From: Vombatus ursinus
Lineage: Eukaryota > Chordata > Mammalia > Diprotodontia > Vombatidae
Length of the DNA: 64,000 bases
Direction of reading: 5' to 3'
Assembly (NCBI RefSeq): GCF_900497805.2
Contig: NW_020954702.1
Location: 355,791-419,790 of the forward strand
Each line of letters opens with the position of its first letter. Positions within the stretch are counted from its first letter, which is position 1. Below the pieces are notes generated by a model that was not told the DNA's origin, made no database searches, and was given only the letters and a program-made list of their open reading frames with translations. Both the position numbers and the translations under genes were made by a program. Shown one piece after another: positions 47,904 through 60,764 of the stretch.

Positions 47904-48800
47904 CTATAAATGAAAAAGGGAAACGGAAATAAACTTATCAGCTGGACATTTCTTAATTTGGAAAATGATGTAAAATGTACATTATAATCAGCAAGTTTGT
48001 CTCTCACAAATACTAGGATGCTTTTTTCCCCTCTAATGGATATAATATTTTTGAATTATAAATATTACTACCACTTAATAAATATGATGAGCAAAATTTA
48101 TTTATGAGTTTAGCGTTAAAACTTTTAGTTATCTTATTAAAAATCAGGTGATTTATTCTAACTGCCCAATAGGTGGAGTCAATTCTTTGTGAGAGAATTA
48201 ATGGACAAATAAATTCAGTGTGTAAATACCTCAATCGTGCCCCTCTTTCCTCCATAATTTTTTCAGAGCTTAGGGATTCAGATTTCAGTACTAATTTTGT
48301 CAATTCTGCCCACATCTATCAGAGAGGATGTTTTTAATGTGAAGACATTTTGGTAACCGAGAACAGATTTTTAAAGATTGCGTAATTCTCCAAGAGTCCA
48401 TGCCTTATAATTACTCTAATCTCTTATGTAATTTGGAGATTAATGACCAACTCTACTATTACAGGAACCAAAGTATGGTAGCTATCCACATGTGTCCAAG
48501 TAATTTGTGAGAATAGCTCAAGACTGCCATTATCTAATACAAACCACAGGGTGAATCAGAGTAAAACGAGGCAGTTGCCTAAAGTCAAAGAATAAACTAA
48601 CTTTCCTTTAAGATTTCACCCATATGCATTTGTCTCATTCTACATTAAGCATTGTTTTTTGTTTGTAAGTTTGTTTATTTCACTTCCCACCCCAGGGATT
48701 ATCTGTTTAGATCTTGCTTCCAACTCATCATTATAAGATCCTAGAACTAGGATATAGATTATAGATTTAAATCTGGAAGGAAATGTAGAAACCATCCCTT
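47904..48800. other. Start of probable SAMSN1 intron 1, nothing recognised
   Basis: AT-rich, no recognised repeat or frame of interest. Confidence 0.5.
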
Positions 48801-48809
48801 ACATATACA

Positions 48810-49170
48810 TACACACGTACACACACACACACACAAAGATATATGTATATATGTGTGTGTATGTATATTTAGTATATATACTGTATATGTATTACATGTA
48901 TACATATATGAATAAAATATGTGTATGTGTGTGTATACACTATACATACTATATATGTATATGTGAATAAAGATATGTATATGTGTGTGTTTAGTATATA
49001 TACTATATATGTATGAATATGTATATATATGAATAAAGATATATGTGTATATATGTATGTAAATATAGCATATATACTATATACATATGCATATGTATAT
49101 ATACAAATAAAGATATATGTGTGTATATGTATGCATAGTATATATGCTATATATATAAAAATGTATTTAT
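48810..49170. repeat. AT/GT-rich minisatellite with ~60-70-bp units
   Basis: (CA)n lead, then four recurrences of GAATAAA(G)ATAT followed by TGTGTATATGTATG and TATATACTATATA at about 48910, 48966, 49031 and 49105. The long minus frame across it is low-complexity Tyr/Ile/Thr. Confidence 0.8.
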
Positions 49171-49179
49171 ATATGAAGA

Positions 49180-50085
49180 AGAGAAACACAAATAAATACA
49201 AAGTAGTAAAATACAAGCTAGAGAATGAAGGAACAGGGGTTGAAGTTAGGAAAGACTTCGTGTATAAGACAGTCGGCGAACTATGTCTTGAAGGAAGAAA
49301 GGGATTATTTGAGGTGGATGTGAAGAGAGATGCCATTGCAGGCATAGGTGATGGCCAGTGCAAAGGAACAGAGATGGGAGACGCTGTGCTATTCCTGAGG
49401 AATGGAGACCAGTTTGGCTGGATCACAGAGTGTTCTAGGGAGAGTCATATACAACAAGGATGAAAAAATAAGTGAGGATCAAGTAATGAAGGACCTTAAA
49501 AACTAAACAGCAGAGATTATGTTTTATTCCAAAGGCAAAAGGTAATGTTGGTGTTTATTAAGTAGTAAGTTTATTAAGATTGTCAGATGTGTGTGCCGGA
49601 TGATCACTTTGGTAACAGCAGGCAAAATGGACTGAAGTGAGGAGAGACAAGTCAGGATAACCCGTTAGGAAACTGTTGCAATAATGTAGGTGAAGGGTTG
49701 ATAAGATTCTGAATTCAAGTGGTGACTAGGTGAAAGGATCAGTTGAGAGATTCGATGGCAGTAGAAAAGTCCAGATTTGGCAACAGATCAGATATGTGAA
49801 GTGGAAGAGAGTAAAGAATTGGGGATAATGTGAAAATGACAAACTTCAGAGACTTGAAGGATGAAAGTGCCTTTGAGAAAAATAGGAGAGGTGAGTATGT
49901 ACAGAATGATAATGAGTTCTGTTTGGGGCATGTTGAGTTTGACATATTTTTGGGACATTCAGTTTGAAATGCTCAATAGGCAATTGATAATGGAGAACTA
50001 GAACTCAGGGGAGAAATTGGGTCTGTATCTATAGATCTGTGAGTCATTTGTATGGTGAAGATAGTTAAACCTAGAGAAGTTTAGC
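49180..50085 (-). repeat. CR1/L3 LINE fragment A
   Basis: Reverse of the L3 RT C-terminal coding region: GACCAGTTTGGCTGGATCAC, GGACCTTAAAAAC, TGATCACTTTGGTAACAGCA, AATGAGTTCTGTTTGGGGCA. Diverged; the 3' tip is missing. Confidence 0.7.
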
Positions 50086-53000
50086 TATAGCCAGGCACTG
50101 GGGACAGGCAGTCCCTACTCTCAAGGAGCTCCCAATCCAAAGGAGACAACATAAAAACAAATATACGCAATCTATTTACACAGGATAAATTGGAAATAAT
50201 CAACAGAAAGTAGGCACTAACATTGAAGGGTATCAGGAAAATCTTCTTGTGGAAGGTGGGATTTTAGTTGAGAATTGAAGGAAGCTAGGGAATCCAGGAG
50301 GTAGAGATGAGGAAGAAGAGAATTTCAGGCATGAAGAAGAGACAGTGAACATGTCTGGAATCTAGAGATGAAGCATCATGTGTGAGGCACAGAAAGGAGG
50401 CTGGTGTGACTCAATCACAATGTGCAGGGGGAAAGTAAAGAGTAAGACCACTGAAAAAGGTGGAAGGGTGCCAGGTTATGAAGGAGTTTTAATACTAAAC
50501 AGGGGCTTTTGTATTTGATTCTGGTGGTGATAAGGAGCCATTGGCATTTATTGAATAAAGGGTTGAACTTTAGAAAAATAACTTTTGCAGCTGATTGAAG
50601 GATGCACTGGTATATGGAGAGACTTGAGGCAGGGAGATCAAACAACAGCCTATGACAGTAGTTATAAGCATAAGCATACAATTATAAGTTGTGAGTTATA
50701 AACATAAGTTAATAAGGGCTTACATAAGGGGGTAAGAGGAGACAAGGGGGTATCTTTGAGAGATGTTACAAAGGTAAAACTGACCCATATTCGTAAGAGA
50801 TTAAGTGGTGGTGGTGGTGAGAGAGTTAAGGAGATGAGAATGAAACCTAGGTTTTCAGCCTGGGTTACTGAGAGGATAGTGGTACTCTCAACAGTGATAG
50901 GGAAGTTAGGAAGACAGAAAATTTAGCAGGGAAAATATAAAAAGTTCAGTTTTAGATGTGATGGGTTTAAGATGTCTATGGAACCTCTAATTCAAGATAT
51001 CCAATAAGCAGTTGGAAATGAAAGTTTGGAGGTTAATAGAGAGTTTGGATAAGTAAATCCAGAATCATCAGCATAAAGGTGATAATTCAATGGAATCAGT
51101 GGGAGCTGTTGAGATCACCAAGTGAAATAATTTACAAAGAGAAGAAGGCCCAGGACAGAACCCTTGGAGACATTCACTGTTAGTGGGTGTGACCCAGATG
51201 AAGATCCATCAAAGGATATTAGGAAGAAGTGGTCAGACAGGTAGAAGGGGGCAACCAGGATAAAGTCAGGAGGGGAAAAGTATGGGCTCTCAGCAAATAG
51301 CCTCAATTCTTTCAATGAAACATTAGGCAAGTTTCTCAGCTGAAAGGATGGGGAGGAGATCCATGAGAAGTTTGAGGATGGAAGAAAAGGTTTGGAAAAG
51401 GAAATGTGATGAGTGGGATAGTGAGTCAACTAGGAAGGTACAAAATTATGGTTGAGACAGTTAGTGCCGAATTCAGAATGTGTAACCTCCATTTGTAGTA
51501 GACCCAGAACCACTCAGCATGGTTTTGTGATTTCCTCCAGCTTTAGTCAGCAGCCCTATGAAAAGGAGTACATAGTGGTAGGGATCTAAATCTGAGGATC
51601 AATGATAGTTTAAGGGGGCAAAGGCTCTAGAATAGAAAACAGTGTAGAGTTGAACTGGATCACCAAGATGGTGAAGGGAGAAGAGTGTAGTCAGTGCAGA
51701 GGTGACAGCCTACAGAATAACTCAGGGTTAAGGAATTGGAAGTCATTTTAAGAACAGAGAATAGGATTTGTGGTTGCAAGATGGAGATATGAAATGACAA
51801 CAGATTGTGATGAGATAAGGGAATTTCGGAGTTAACAAGCATGGAAATGGTACATTTGTGGGTGATGATCAATATCAAGGATATCACAAACCAATGTGAA
51901 ATGAATAAGTTGAAGAACACGGAGATTAGCGTGTTTGAGGAAATAATACTATAACAACATGGGGTTAGGAGGAGAGAAAGATCAGAAGCCAGGCACTGAA
52001 TTCATGGAGGAAAGAAGAGGAGTGTCCTGTTAACACTAGCTACCAGAATTTTGATTGGATAGTAAATATTTAATGAACCTCAGAGAAAGAGTGGTTACTA
52101 CCCCTGGTACTAACTGGTAGTATTTACTCCTTCTCTGAGGTTCATTCTATATTTAGTGAGTGAGGGTCATAGAGAAGATTGTAAGTTACCTTGGGTAGCA
52201 AGGAGTATTCCAGCTATCCCACTTTGATCATTGAGTTAGAGGAAATGAGTGAAAAGGCAACTAGTAATGGAAAAGGTAGCCAGGGAAGCTGTGTCAGGAA
52301 GAAGCTAAGTCTCAGTGAGAGGTAGAATATAGGAAGAGTGAGAAAAGCAAAGATTTAAAATGAAAGCAAGTTTGTTACCTCTGGACTGGTCATTCCAGAG
52401 AGCACAATAGAAGGACTGGGGAGCTTTAAGCTTGGACATGAGGGAAAGGGGAGTTACACCAAAGTGGATGTGAGTAAGTGATTAGGAAGCCGGGGTTAGA
52501 GAATGGTGACTGAATAATGACGGTCTAAGGTTCAGAATTATTGAGGTGGGGATGGTATAACTGGGTAGGAGTTTGTTAATCATTAATGAATGAGTTCAGA
52601 TAGGTAATCAATATCCCTATGGGATTTTCCTCAGGTGGGAATCCTCTCAGGGTATTCTGCAGCTCAGGTGAGGGGATCAGAGTGGGGAGCTTATAGGATG
52701 ACAATTCTCTCCTTTCTCTGCAGGAAAGCCCGTCCAGGTCAGGAGACCAGCAAAAGGGAGCACTATGGAATCATATTTCCCTCCTTTCCAGGCAGGTAGT
52801 TAACAGGCCAGGCCAGTAGATAGATGGGGGAGCTGGATGGAATGGTGTTTCTTCCCTATCTTCTAGAGAGGAAGATGCCAGGAAAAGAGGATACCTTTAG
52901 AGGATGAAATAGTGTAATTCCCCTTACCTGGTGTTTCTCCCCTTCCCCAGAAGGCAGGAGACTGGTGAGTAGAAGTCACCAATAAAGTATACATAAATAA

Positions 53001-53190
53001 GAGAAGACAGACTAGAGTTCCAGAGGAATAAGCACAATTAGGAGACATGCTATGTAGGAAGAACCAGCAGAATAGATAAGAATTTAAATAGAGATTAATC
53101 TTGCCTTTTAACTGTTCTTGTTTGCCTAAGGCTCCTCTCCCAGGAAAAAAAAGAGAGTATCTAGGAGGTAACTATAGTTAGTAAGGTCAA
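50085..53190 (-). repeat. CR1/L3 LINE fragment B, with RT remnants
   Basis: Starts at an L3 3' end (AGCCAGGCACTGGGGAC, CAAGGAGCTCCCAATCC). Coding remnants in order: LLHNLAPFHLF, LPASSLSIYQCILQSAAKVI (50415-50681), GSVLGLLLFVNYF next to GSSSGSHPLTVNV (51115-51429), which match CR1 RT. Beyond 51270 the sequence jumps to more 5' L3-like sequence. Many breaks. It contains a hairpin at 52061-52157. Confidence 0.7.
52061..52157. repeat. Short stem-loop (42-bp arms, 13-bp loop)
   Basis: 52061-52102 and 52116-52157 are inverted copies, 35 of 42 matching, with a perfect TGAACCTCAGAGAA core. Possibly a small palindromic MITE inserted in L3 sequence. Confidence 0.75.
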
Positions 53191-54350
53191 ATGTAACAAT
53201 TAGGTTGTTAGGTCAAGAAGAGTTAGGACTGAGAAAAGACCATCAGATTTGGCAATTAAGAGAGCAACAGTAACTTTGGAGAAAGGATTTTCATTTGAAT
53301 GATGAGGTAGAAAGAAACCAGACTACAAAGTTTGGAGGAATGAAAGGCAAAGAAGTTAAGGCAGTGAGTGCAGACAGCTTTTTCTAGGAGGTTGGCTGAT
53401 AAAGTGAGGAGAAATATGAGAAGATGGAGGAGACTTGGGCATGTTTGAAAGCTGTAGGAGAGAAAATAGTAGATGGAGAACTTGGAGATTCGAGAGAGGA
53501 GAAAATGCTTGAGGTTGCAATCTTCTGGAGAAGATCGGGAAAAGGGCCACCTCTTTTTCAGAGATTGTGGAAGGAGGAGAGAATTGAGGAGTGTGTGTCA
53601 AAAGGTTTTGAGATGGAGAGAAGGGAAAAAGACAGAGATCACAATGAATGGCCTTACTTTTCTCAGTAAAATAATAGACAAGATACTCAGCTGAAAAAAG
53701 GGGGCAGTGTGGAGGCTTGAGGAGAAATGTTCGAATAGCTTCTGGGGGAAATGATACAGACAATAAGTTCATTTTAAGTTGGTCACCATGAATTTGTTGC
53801 TGACTCTGTGTCCAGTCAGCATCATTGTATTTTTTATACTCTGTTCAGCAGTACTTGAGAAGTATAATAATCCAGGCCTGAGGTTTGACAAGAAGTGAGT
53901 AGGGATAAGACAACTGGGCCCAGGGTTCCAGCAGTAAGTGCAGCATAGTGGGGAATTGGTTTACTAGGGTCGAGATTAGACAGGGAATGAAGTGAAGGCA
54001 AGGATAATGTTCTGAGAAAGCACTATGGGTGGAAGAACAGGAGGTCTTCATAAAGGTGCAGAATAAGTTTTGGAGGGGTGAGGCATAGGCAGAGATTGAA
54101 TTATGGGAGTTTAGGATCAGGTAGAGGAATGTCAGACATTTTGAATAAGGACCTGGAAGACTTGCTGGTAATGTTGAGATAACTGACCTGTGTACCACTG
54201 TGCATGTAGCTGAGGAAGAGTGAAGTAGTTCATGGGATTTAAAGAGACTAAAAAAATGGGAGGGTTAAGGGATCATTACTACAGATGTTGGTCACCTAGA
54301 ATAAGGGCAGGAGTTGCCCTAAAAATTCCTTGTTCTCTTTTCAAATTAAT
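53190..54350 (-). repeat. CR1/L3 LINE fragment C (linker and RT fingers)
   Basis: GGACTGAGAAAAGACCATCA, TTTGGAGAAAGGATTTTCAT and TGGGCATGTTTGAAAGC match the reverse of CR1 RT fingers (K..SDG and ..AY..A motifs). The minus frame at 53356-53772 reads QNLLTHTPQFSPPSTISEKE, a CR1 ORF2 linker type. Degraded. Confidence 0.65.
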
Positions 54351-54429
54351 TGAAATTATAAAAAAAAAAAGATCCTGAAAGCCCAATAGACAGAGTGATG
54401 AAATATACAGCCCCAAAGATTGTAGTTAT

Positions 54430-54692
54430 TTTAGACAGAATTAACTAGGTGACATAGTAGATAGAGGGCCAGCCCTGGAGTCAGGAGGACCTGAGTTCAA
54501 ATGCAGCCTCAGACACTTAGTAGCTGTGTGACCTTGGGCAAGTCACTTACCCAATCATGTTTACCTCAGTTTCCTCATCTGCAAAATGAGCTGGAGAAGG
54601 AAATAGCAAACTACTCCAGCATCTTTGCCAAGAAAACCCCAAATGAGGTCACAGAGAGTCCAACATGACTGGAATAACTAAACAACAACACC
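54430..54692 (+). repeat. CORE-SINE, near full length with RTE/BovB tail
   Basis: GTCAGGAGGACCTGAGTTCA, GTAGCTGTGTGACCTTGGGC, TCAGTTTCCTCATCTGCAAA, then the tail ATGAGCTGGAGAAGGAAATA and AGTCCAACATGACTGGAATA. Confidence 0.9.
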
Positions 54693-54699
54693 TTTCACT

Positions 54700-55640
54700 G
54701 ACAATATCCCTCCTGAATGTCCTTTGACTTGGAGTGAGAGAAAAAGAAAGAGATTAAAATGGGGAAAAACAGTGGAAAATACTAAATATTCTCATGAGGT
54801 ACTTGTTAACCTAAATATGACAGCCTACAACATTTAATCACTTTAAGCTGACTTGCAAGTTGACTTGAATTTCAAGACTTGCTTTGTACTGTCAACTCTC
54901 TGAAAGCATGCTGGGGCAAACCTTGTTTATTGTGTTCACAAACAATGTGAGAGTAAGGAAATCAGTTATTCCTTTTCTGGATACTTGAAAAATCCTTCCA
55001 TCTGGTTGGATTAGATGCCAAGGGCAATTTTGTAATATACTGCCTCACATCTATTAAATATTAATAGGGGTTACGGGATTTTTTCTACCATCCTACATAA
55101 TGCACAGGAGAGCACTAAATAGGGCTACTTCAGCATTTCTCATACTAACATCTTCCATTAAATAATCAATAGTTACCACCCTTTAAAATGCATTCAACTA
55201 CATTATATCTATAAAGAAAAGCAGATTTAGGAGCCATGGGCTATGAAAGAAAAGAACTATTACTTTTGGTTTTGTCAATCATCATATTATAAATTGTTGG
55301 ATACCTAATTTGCTAATCCAGGGTTATAATATGAAAAACATTTCTAGTTTAAGAAAACCAATTAAAGCAAATCTTAATTGTTGAAAGATATTATATTTAT
55401 TTTAAAATAATAATTTATAGCCAAAAAGTTCCAATTTATCCACTCCTTTCATAATATAAAGCATTATTTGCATATCTTTTGAATTAATTCTGTGTATGGA
55501 CTAAGAACAGTGAACACTTTTTTTGCAATTGTGTGCCTGTTGAGCTTCATATTCAAAGTAAATTATAGTTAAGCAAAGTCTATTTCTGGGATTACAGTCC
55601 AGAATAAAGGAAATTGTATTTTGACATCACAAATCTTGTA
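54700..55640. other. Nothing recognised
   Basis: AT-rich sequence with no gene or clear repeat. Confidence 0.5.
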
Positions 55641-55644
55641 TTTC

Positions 55645-55690
55645 ATATATATATTATATATATGTATATATAATATATATATATATTGGA
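55645..55690. repeat. AT-palindromic microsatellite
   Basis: ATATATATTATATATATG followed by TATATATAATATATATA, self-complementary. Confidence 0.85.
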
Positions 55691-55859
55691 TTTAACAAAT
55701 GAATGATAATAATTCTGCTCAAAACAAAATCTTAAGCAAATGTTTAGCTTTTCTAAAGAAAATTTACCAAAGCAAAATTCATGAATTTGTTAATGGATCT
55801 TTCAGTTGGGATATCATAATACATTCAACCTCTAACTGAAATAGTACAAATATATTTAA

Positions 55860-56660
55860 TCCAATTCATCCAAAAATTATTAAATGCCTATTTTGTGTAA
55901 TATACTATACTAGATTCTGGAGCTAAAGCTGTGAAACAGGAAACAGTACCTGACCTTAAGTAGCCTTACAACATGCTCTAGTCTTAAAACAAAACAAAAC
56001 AAAACAAAAACTAAAGTTAAAACTAACAAAAAACCTTCAATAGGCCCTACCATCCTCTTCAGTAAATTGTACATGGAGGAAGTAGACTGAGGCTGGAAAG
56101 GGAAGGTGGCATCATGTGGAGGGTCTTGAATGTCAAGAAAAAGAAATTAAACTTCACTTGATGGTTGGTAAGGAGTTTTCATATTTAGTGGACTTGACAA
56201 GATGGAGAAGCCCTTAATGAACTGGAGAGTGATGTGATCAAACATGTGCTTTTGGAAGATCCCTTTGGAGTGGAGGATGGACTAGAGTGGGGAGATGGTT
56301 GTGGCAGAGAGACCAACCAACAGATTATTATAATAGTCTTAGGTGAGAAATGGTGAAGGGCCTGTACAAGGATGGTGTCAGTGTCAGAGGAGAGATGGGA
56401 GCACATGTGAGAAATTTTATGAAGGTAAAATCAATCGGTTTTGGCAACAAATTGGATATGGAAGGTGAGAGAGAGTAAGGAGTGAAAGATGACACTGGGG
56501 TTGCAAACCTGAAGGACTGAAAGTTAGGACTAGGGGAAGGTTAAGGGGAAGATAATGAGTTCAGTTTCAAACATATTAAGTTTAAAGTGTCTACAGGACA
56601 TCCATTTCAAAATGTACAAGATATGAGACTGGTGCTTGGGAGAAAAGTTAGAGTTGCATA
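55860..56660 (-). repeat. CR1/L3 LINE 3' part, fragment D
   Basis: Reverse L3 from a 3' region (TTATTAAATGCCTATTTTGT) through the C-terminal and palm coding remnants (LITSLSSSLRASPSCQ and SSDTDTILVQALHHF, frame 56185-56406). An (AAAAC)n patch at 55985-56010. Confidence 0.8.
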
Positions 56661-57840
56661 TATAAAATTGATCATATTCTATTTTAATAGCTATTCATCA
56701 TGTGAACAAACATGAACAAACATTTGTCTGAACTCTTATTTTATTTTCTGTTAGGTAATGTTCTTTGGTTAGTCTACTTTCAACATCTATAAAACCTTTT
56801 TAGGTGAAACACAAGCTTTTGAAAAGTAGGGTTTTAGAATGGAAAATCTGATACAATTTTAACTAGGGCAAAGATCATGATTGTGTCAGACTGTTCCACT
56901 ATCCCCACCATAATAAGGACAGAATCAGGACTTCCTTTAGAGATTTTGATAAGCTTATTCATTCCTTAGCCCAGCATGATTTAAGGGGCCAGGTAATTAA
57001 TGCATGACTTCTTAGTTGTGGGTTGTATTGTTGCCATGGTAAAAGTTGCTATAGAAAAAAAAAGTTTCACAAACTGTCTTTTCTCCAGAAATAGCCATTC
57101 TGCTTACCTTCTTCCATCCATACCACAAAATGGTGTAATCATTTAACACTGAGGCAATCCTAACACATTTTTTAATAGTTTGCTGAATTTGTTCACACTG
57201 TTTAAAAGATATCTGTTCTTAAATTAGAAGAATTAGATCCTAGAATATTTTTTGAACAAAGGTTGTCATGCATATTAGGGTTTAAGATTTTAATACTATC
57301 CAATGGTGCATGAGTACTATTCTGAAGCTAGTTAACTTAACTTAAAAAGCTTGTGCTAATCAGTATTTTTTGTGTAATGTTTAAAAGGGATGAGAATTTT
57401 AGCTTAGTATAGCTAAGACCTTATTTTGTCAGTATATTTCAAAATATTGGAGATGTGTCTGAGTCACCTGTGCAATTATTTTTTTCTTTGAAACAATGCA
57501 TGGAACTTTCCCACAGACAATCACCCCAATATAGTAATATTGAAGATGGTACTTGGAAGCTAAAAATGATTGTGGTTAGAAAAAGAATGTAAATCAAGAT
57601 ATTAAGTTCTTTTTAGTGAAACCTATGCTATGATTCTGTTTTCTTTTTCTTTTTTCATTTGTTTCTATTTTGAAATCCTTGTCTTTAGTTGTCAGCATTG
57701 GTGAAAATACCACTTGTGTTCCTATGGTCTTTAGTTTCTTCAAGATGACGCCAATAGTCTTACTGGCCTCTTCCATTTTTCTCTCTTTTCTAATTCATCT
57801 TGTATACTACCTCCAGAAAGCAAATGTTTATATTTTGATT
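56660..57840. other. Nothing firmly recognised
   Basis: A 60-codon minus frame (57594-57776) reads like a fragment of a larger coding sequence (GVILKKLKTIGTQVVFSPML) but I cannot assign it. Otherwise AT-rich. Confidence 0.4.
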
Positions 57841-57842
57841 GC

Positions 57843-57930
57843 ATATATATGTGTGTGTGTGTGTGTGTGTATACATATATGTGTATATACTGTATATATA
57901 GTATATATGTAAAATATAATATATATTTAT
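57843..57930. repeat. (TG)n and TATATG microsatellite
   Basis: TGTGTG run then ATACATATATGTGTATATAC-type units. Confidence 0.9.
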
Positions 57931-58169
57931 ATATCAATTTCATCAAGCGACTTTTCTGTTCAAAAATTGTATGCAGAAAGAAGTTTAAATTTCTTAGTTT
58001 ACCATCCAGAGATTTCTGTGGTATTTTCTGTACCTTTATATATACCATTATATTGATATCTATACCATTATTCTTCATTACATTTCAACATGAACCATTT
58101 ACTCCAACTAAGACAATATCCTCTTTGTCCCTTAATTAAGTCAACCTTCTTCTTCATTCTAATATGACA

Positions 58170-58340
58170 TTCATACTGTTCTCCCTACCAGGCATGCCCT
58201 TTTCCCCTCTCTTGTTCACTTATCTAAATCTTACCCAATCTTCAAGGGTCAGCTCAAGTGCTAACTTTTTTTACAAAGTCATCTTCTCCGTCTCCAAAGT
58301 AAACTGCAGAAGTTTCTGACACTTCAGGACTCACCTGATT
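58170..58340 (+). repeat. L2-type LINE fragment
   Basis: CTACCAGGCATGCCCTTTTC, CTTCAAGGGTCAGCTCAAG and CAAAGTCATCTTCTCC match the L2 3' region. Confidence 0.6.
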
Positions 58341-59725
58341 GTCACCAGCCTCAACCTTCTTGTGCTACATATGGGGGTATTTCACTTAGAAAGCAAAACT
58401 GCAAAGATACCCCCAATGCCTTTTCTGAGTGCTGACCTCACACTTCTGCGTATTTTTCTCTCCATCTCAATCTTTTCGTCCTGCTAGTACCTCGAATTGA
58501 ACATATACTAAAACAGAACTCATGTGTTTCTCAAAAACCTCCCATTCTTCCAGTTTACTAGTTTCTGTTGTGTGTATACCCTTTCTCCAGTTTATAATTG
58601 ATGTCTCCACAAGTAGTGGTTTAGCCCCCTGAACTTATCTACATAAAGATTGACTTGGAAGAGTTAAGAGTTGGGTCAAATTCAAGCCATGAAAGAAATT
58701 TGCCCTTTTTCTTCCTTTGTTATTTGCTGATCTTGTATTTGTTTCATGAACTTTGAGGTCCCTTAGCTAAATATCCAATGACCTGTAGCTGTACAAATTA
58801 TGACCATCTGTGCAGAGGAATAGGATCCTAAAGTATGAGAAATTTATAGAACCCAAAAGTTGCCAACACTACAAGATCAGGGCCAATAATGAACCATGAG
58901 GTGAGCCAGATTCTCTTTATCCTCTTTCCTTTTCTCCCTCTTTCGCCTTTCTACTATTTTTAATATTTAAACTTCCCAAAGTGTAAATTTGAGATCAAAT
59001 AAAACAGATAAACCTTGTGTCCCCACCAATCACTGCTATAGATCTTGCGGGAAGTGAAGAAAATTGTTGAAACATCATTGACACCATCAGAGATGGAATA
59101 GTTCTTATCTATGAAGAAGGAACTGAGAAATAATTTCTGTGCTGTTGTGTCCTATGAAATAAGACTTGATCTACTGATTCAAAATAAAATACATTCTACT
59201 TTGAAGTACTTAAAAGAAAACATGTTTTCAGCCTTTAATAACTTATTAGAAGTCTCAAATGGTAATAAAAATATCCTTCAATTAATATTGATTGCTTATA
59301 TACATTCTGAGTATGACTATCTGTCCTTTGTTCTACTTATGTGGCCTCTGACTTACCACAAAATCATCCATTTAGAGAGATTTTGCTAGTAAGTGGTGGA
59401 GAAAGGGGATAAGAGAGCTTGAACACTTCTTTTGAACTTTCACCTCAAATATTACTGTAATCCATTGCATGAATCTTTCCTTTGCTTTTGTCACATCCTG
59501 TACTGTATCTGGGTGCATGTTCCATCTCTCCTGCTCACTAAGTTCCCATAGAGCAGGTATTATGTGATATTTGTTATTCTCTGACCAGTTCCTGGTGCTT
59601 CTCAGGCACAAAGATGTCTATTGAATTTAATAGTATCTCATATTAATACTAATTTTGACACTTAATTATATTCTACTTTCAATTGTTACTTAACTTCATT
59701 TGGGTACATGTTATTTCTAGAGATT
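58341..59725. other. Nothing recognised
   Basis: No gene identified; faint L2-like motifs at 59490-59620 (CACTAAGTTCCCATAGAGCA, TCTCAGGCACAAAG). Confidence 0.4.
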
Positions 59726-59729
59726 CAAT

Positions 59730-60764
59730 CAACAAATCTAAACAATTTATAGTCATATGAAAAAGTGCTCTGAAATCATTATTGATTAGAGGAATGCAAA
59801 TTAAAACAACCTTAAGATATCATTTTACACCTACCTGATTGGCTAAAATGATAGAAGGGGAAAGTGACAAATGTTGGAGAGGATGTGGAAAAATTCATTG
59901 GTGGAATTGTGAACTGATCCAACCATTTTGGAGAGTAATCTGGAATTATGCCCAAAGAGTTATTAAGCCACCCTTTGACCCAGCAATGCCACTACTTGGT
60001 CTATTCCCAAAGATGATTAGGGGAAAAGGAAAAGAACCCGTGTGTTGTAAAATGTTTCTACAACTCTCTTTGTGGTGGCAAAGAATTGGAATTTGCAGGG
60101 ATGCCCATCAGTTGGACAATGGCCAAACAACTTGTGGTATGTGATTGTGATGAAATACTACTATGCTGTATGAAATCATGAACTCAGTGATTTTAGGAAA
60201 AAAAACATGGATAGACTTGCATGAAATAATTAAAAGCAAAATGAGCAGAACCAAGAGAATATTGTATATAGTAACAGCAATATTGCTTTAAGAATGACTT
60301 TGAGCGAATAAGTTATTTTGTCTATTAGAAATACCCAAAATAATTATAAAGGACATGTTAAGAAAGATGCTATCTGCATCTAGAGAAAAAAGAGAAATAT
60401 GTATAGAATAATTTTATATACATACACATACACATATTTATATGCACACATATATACATATATGCCTATATATACATATACCTATATACATATACACACA
60501 TACATGCATGTATATGTATACATGCACATATCCATATATACATATCCATATATCATATATATAAACCTATTTGTTCTAATGGTAGCCATCTCTAGGGGTT
60601 AGGGGGAGGGAAGAAAAAAATTTACATGATAATTTTGTTGTATATTTGAAAAGAATAGTAGGTTGTGTATAGTAGATTTGCAGTTTCCTGTACAATTGTC
60701 TTTTTTATTGTACTATGTTATGAAAATGCTTGTTTTATTCTATAAATTAAAAATAATAAAAAAA
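59730..60764 (+). repeat. L1 LINE 3' end with internal CATATA microsatellite
   Basis: ORF2 C-terminus (GLPHW-like WWNCELIQPFWRVIWNYAQR and FDPAMPLLGLFPK, frame 59839-60144), then a 3' UTR carrying a CATATA/TATACA tract at 60415-60565, the GGGGTTAGGGGGAGGG motif and a terminal AATAAAAAAAA. 5' truncated and mutated. Confidence 0.85.

Noticed and set aside
48869-49426. Longest minus frame (185 codons), rich in Tyr, Ile, Thr and His.
   Set aside because: Almost wholly a translation of the AT/GT minisatellite plus L3; no domain.
52921-52960. Minus-strand donor-like CAG/GTAAGG preceded by a frame reading GEGEKHQ, similar to the end of the human SAMSN1 first exon (EKEKHQ).
   Set aside because: No start codon or further similarity upstream, the KPK that follows in human is missing, and the sequence lies in decayed L3. 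Judged chance.
57594-57776. 60-codon minus frame with GVILKKLKTIGTQVVFSPML, faintly like an esterase-type segment found in some mobile elements.
   Set aside because: Too short, no catalytic motif, no neighbours of the same origin; similarity is from memory only.
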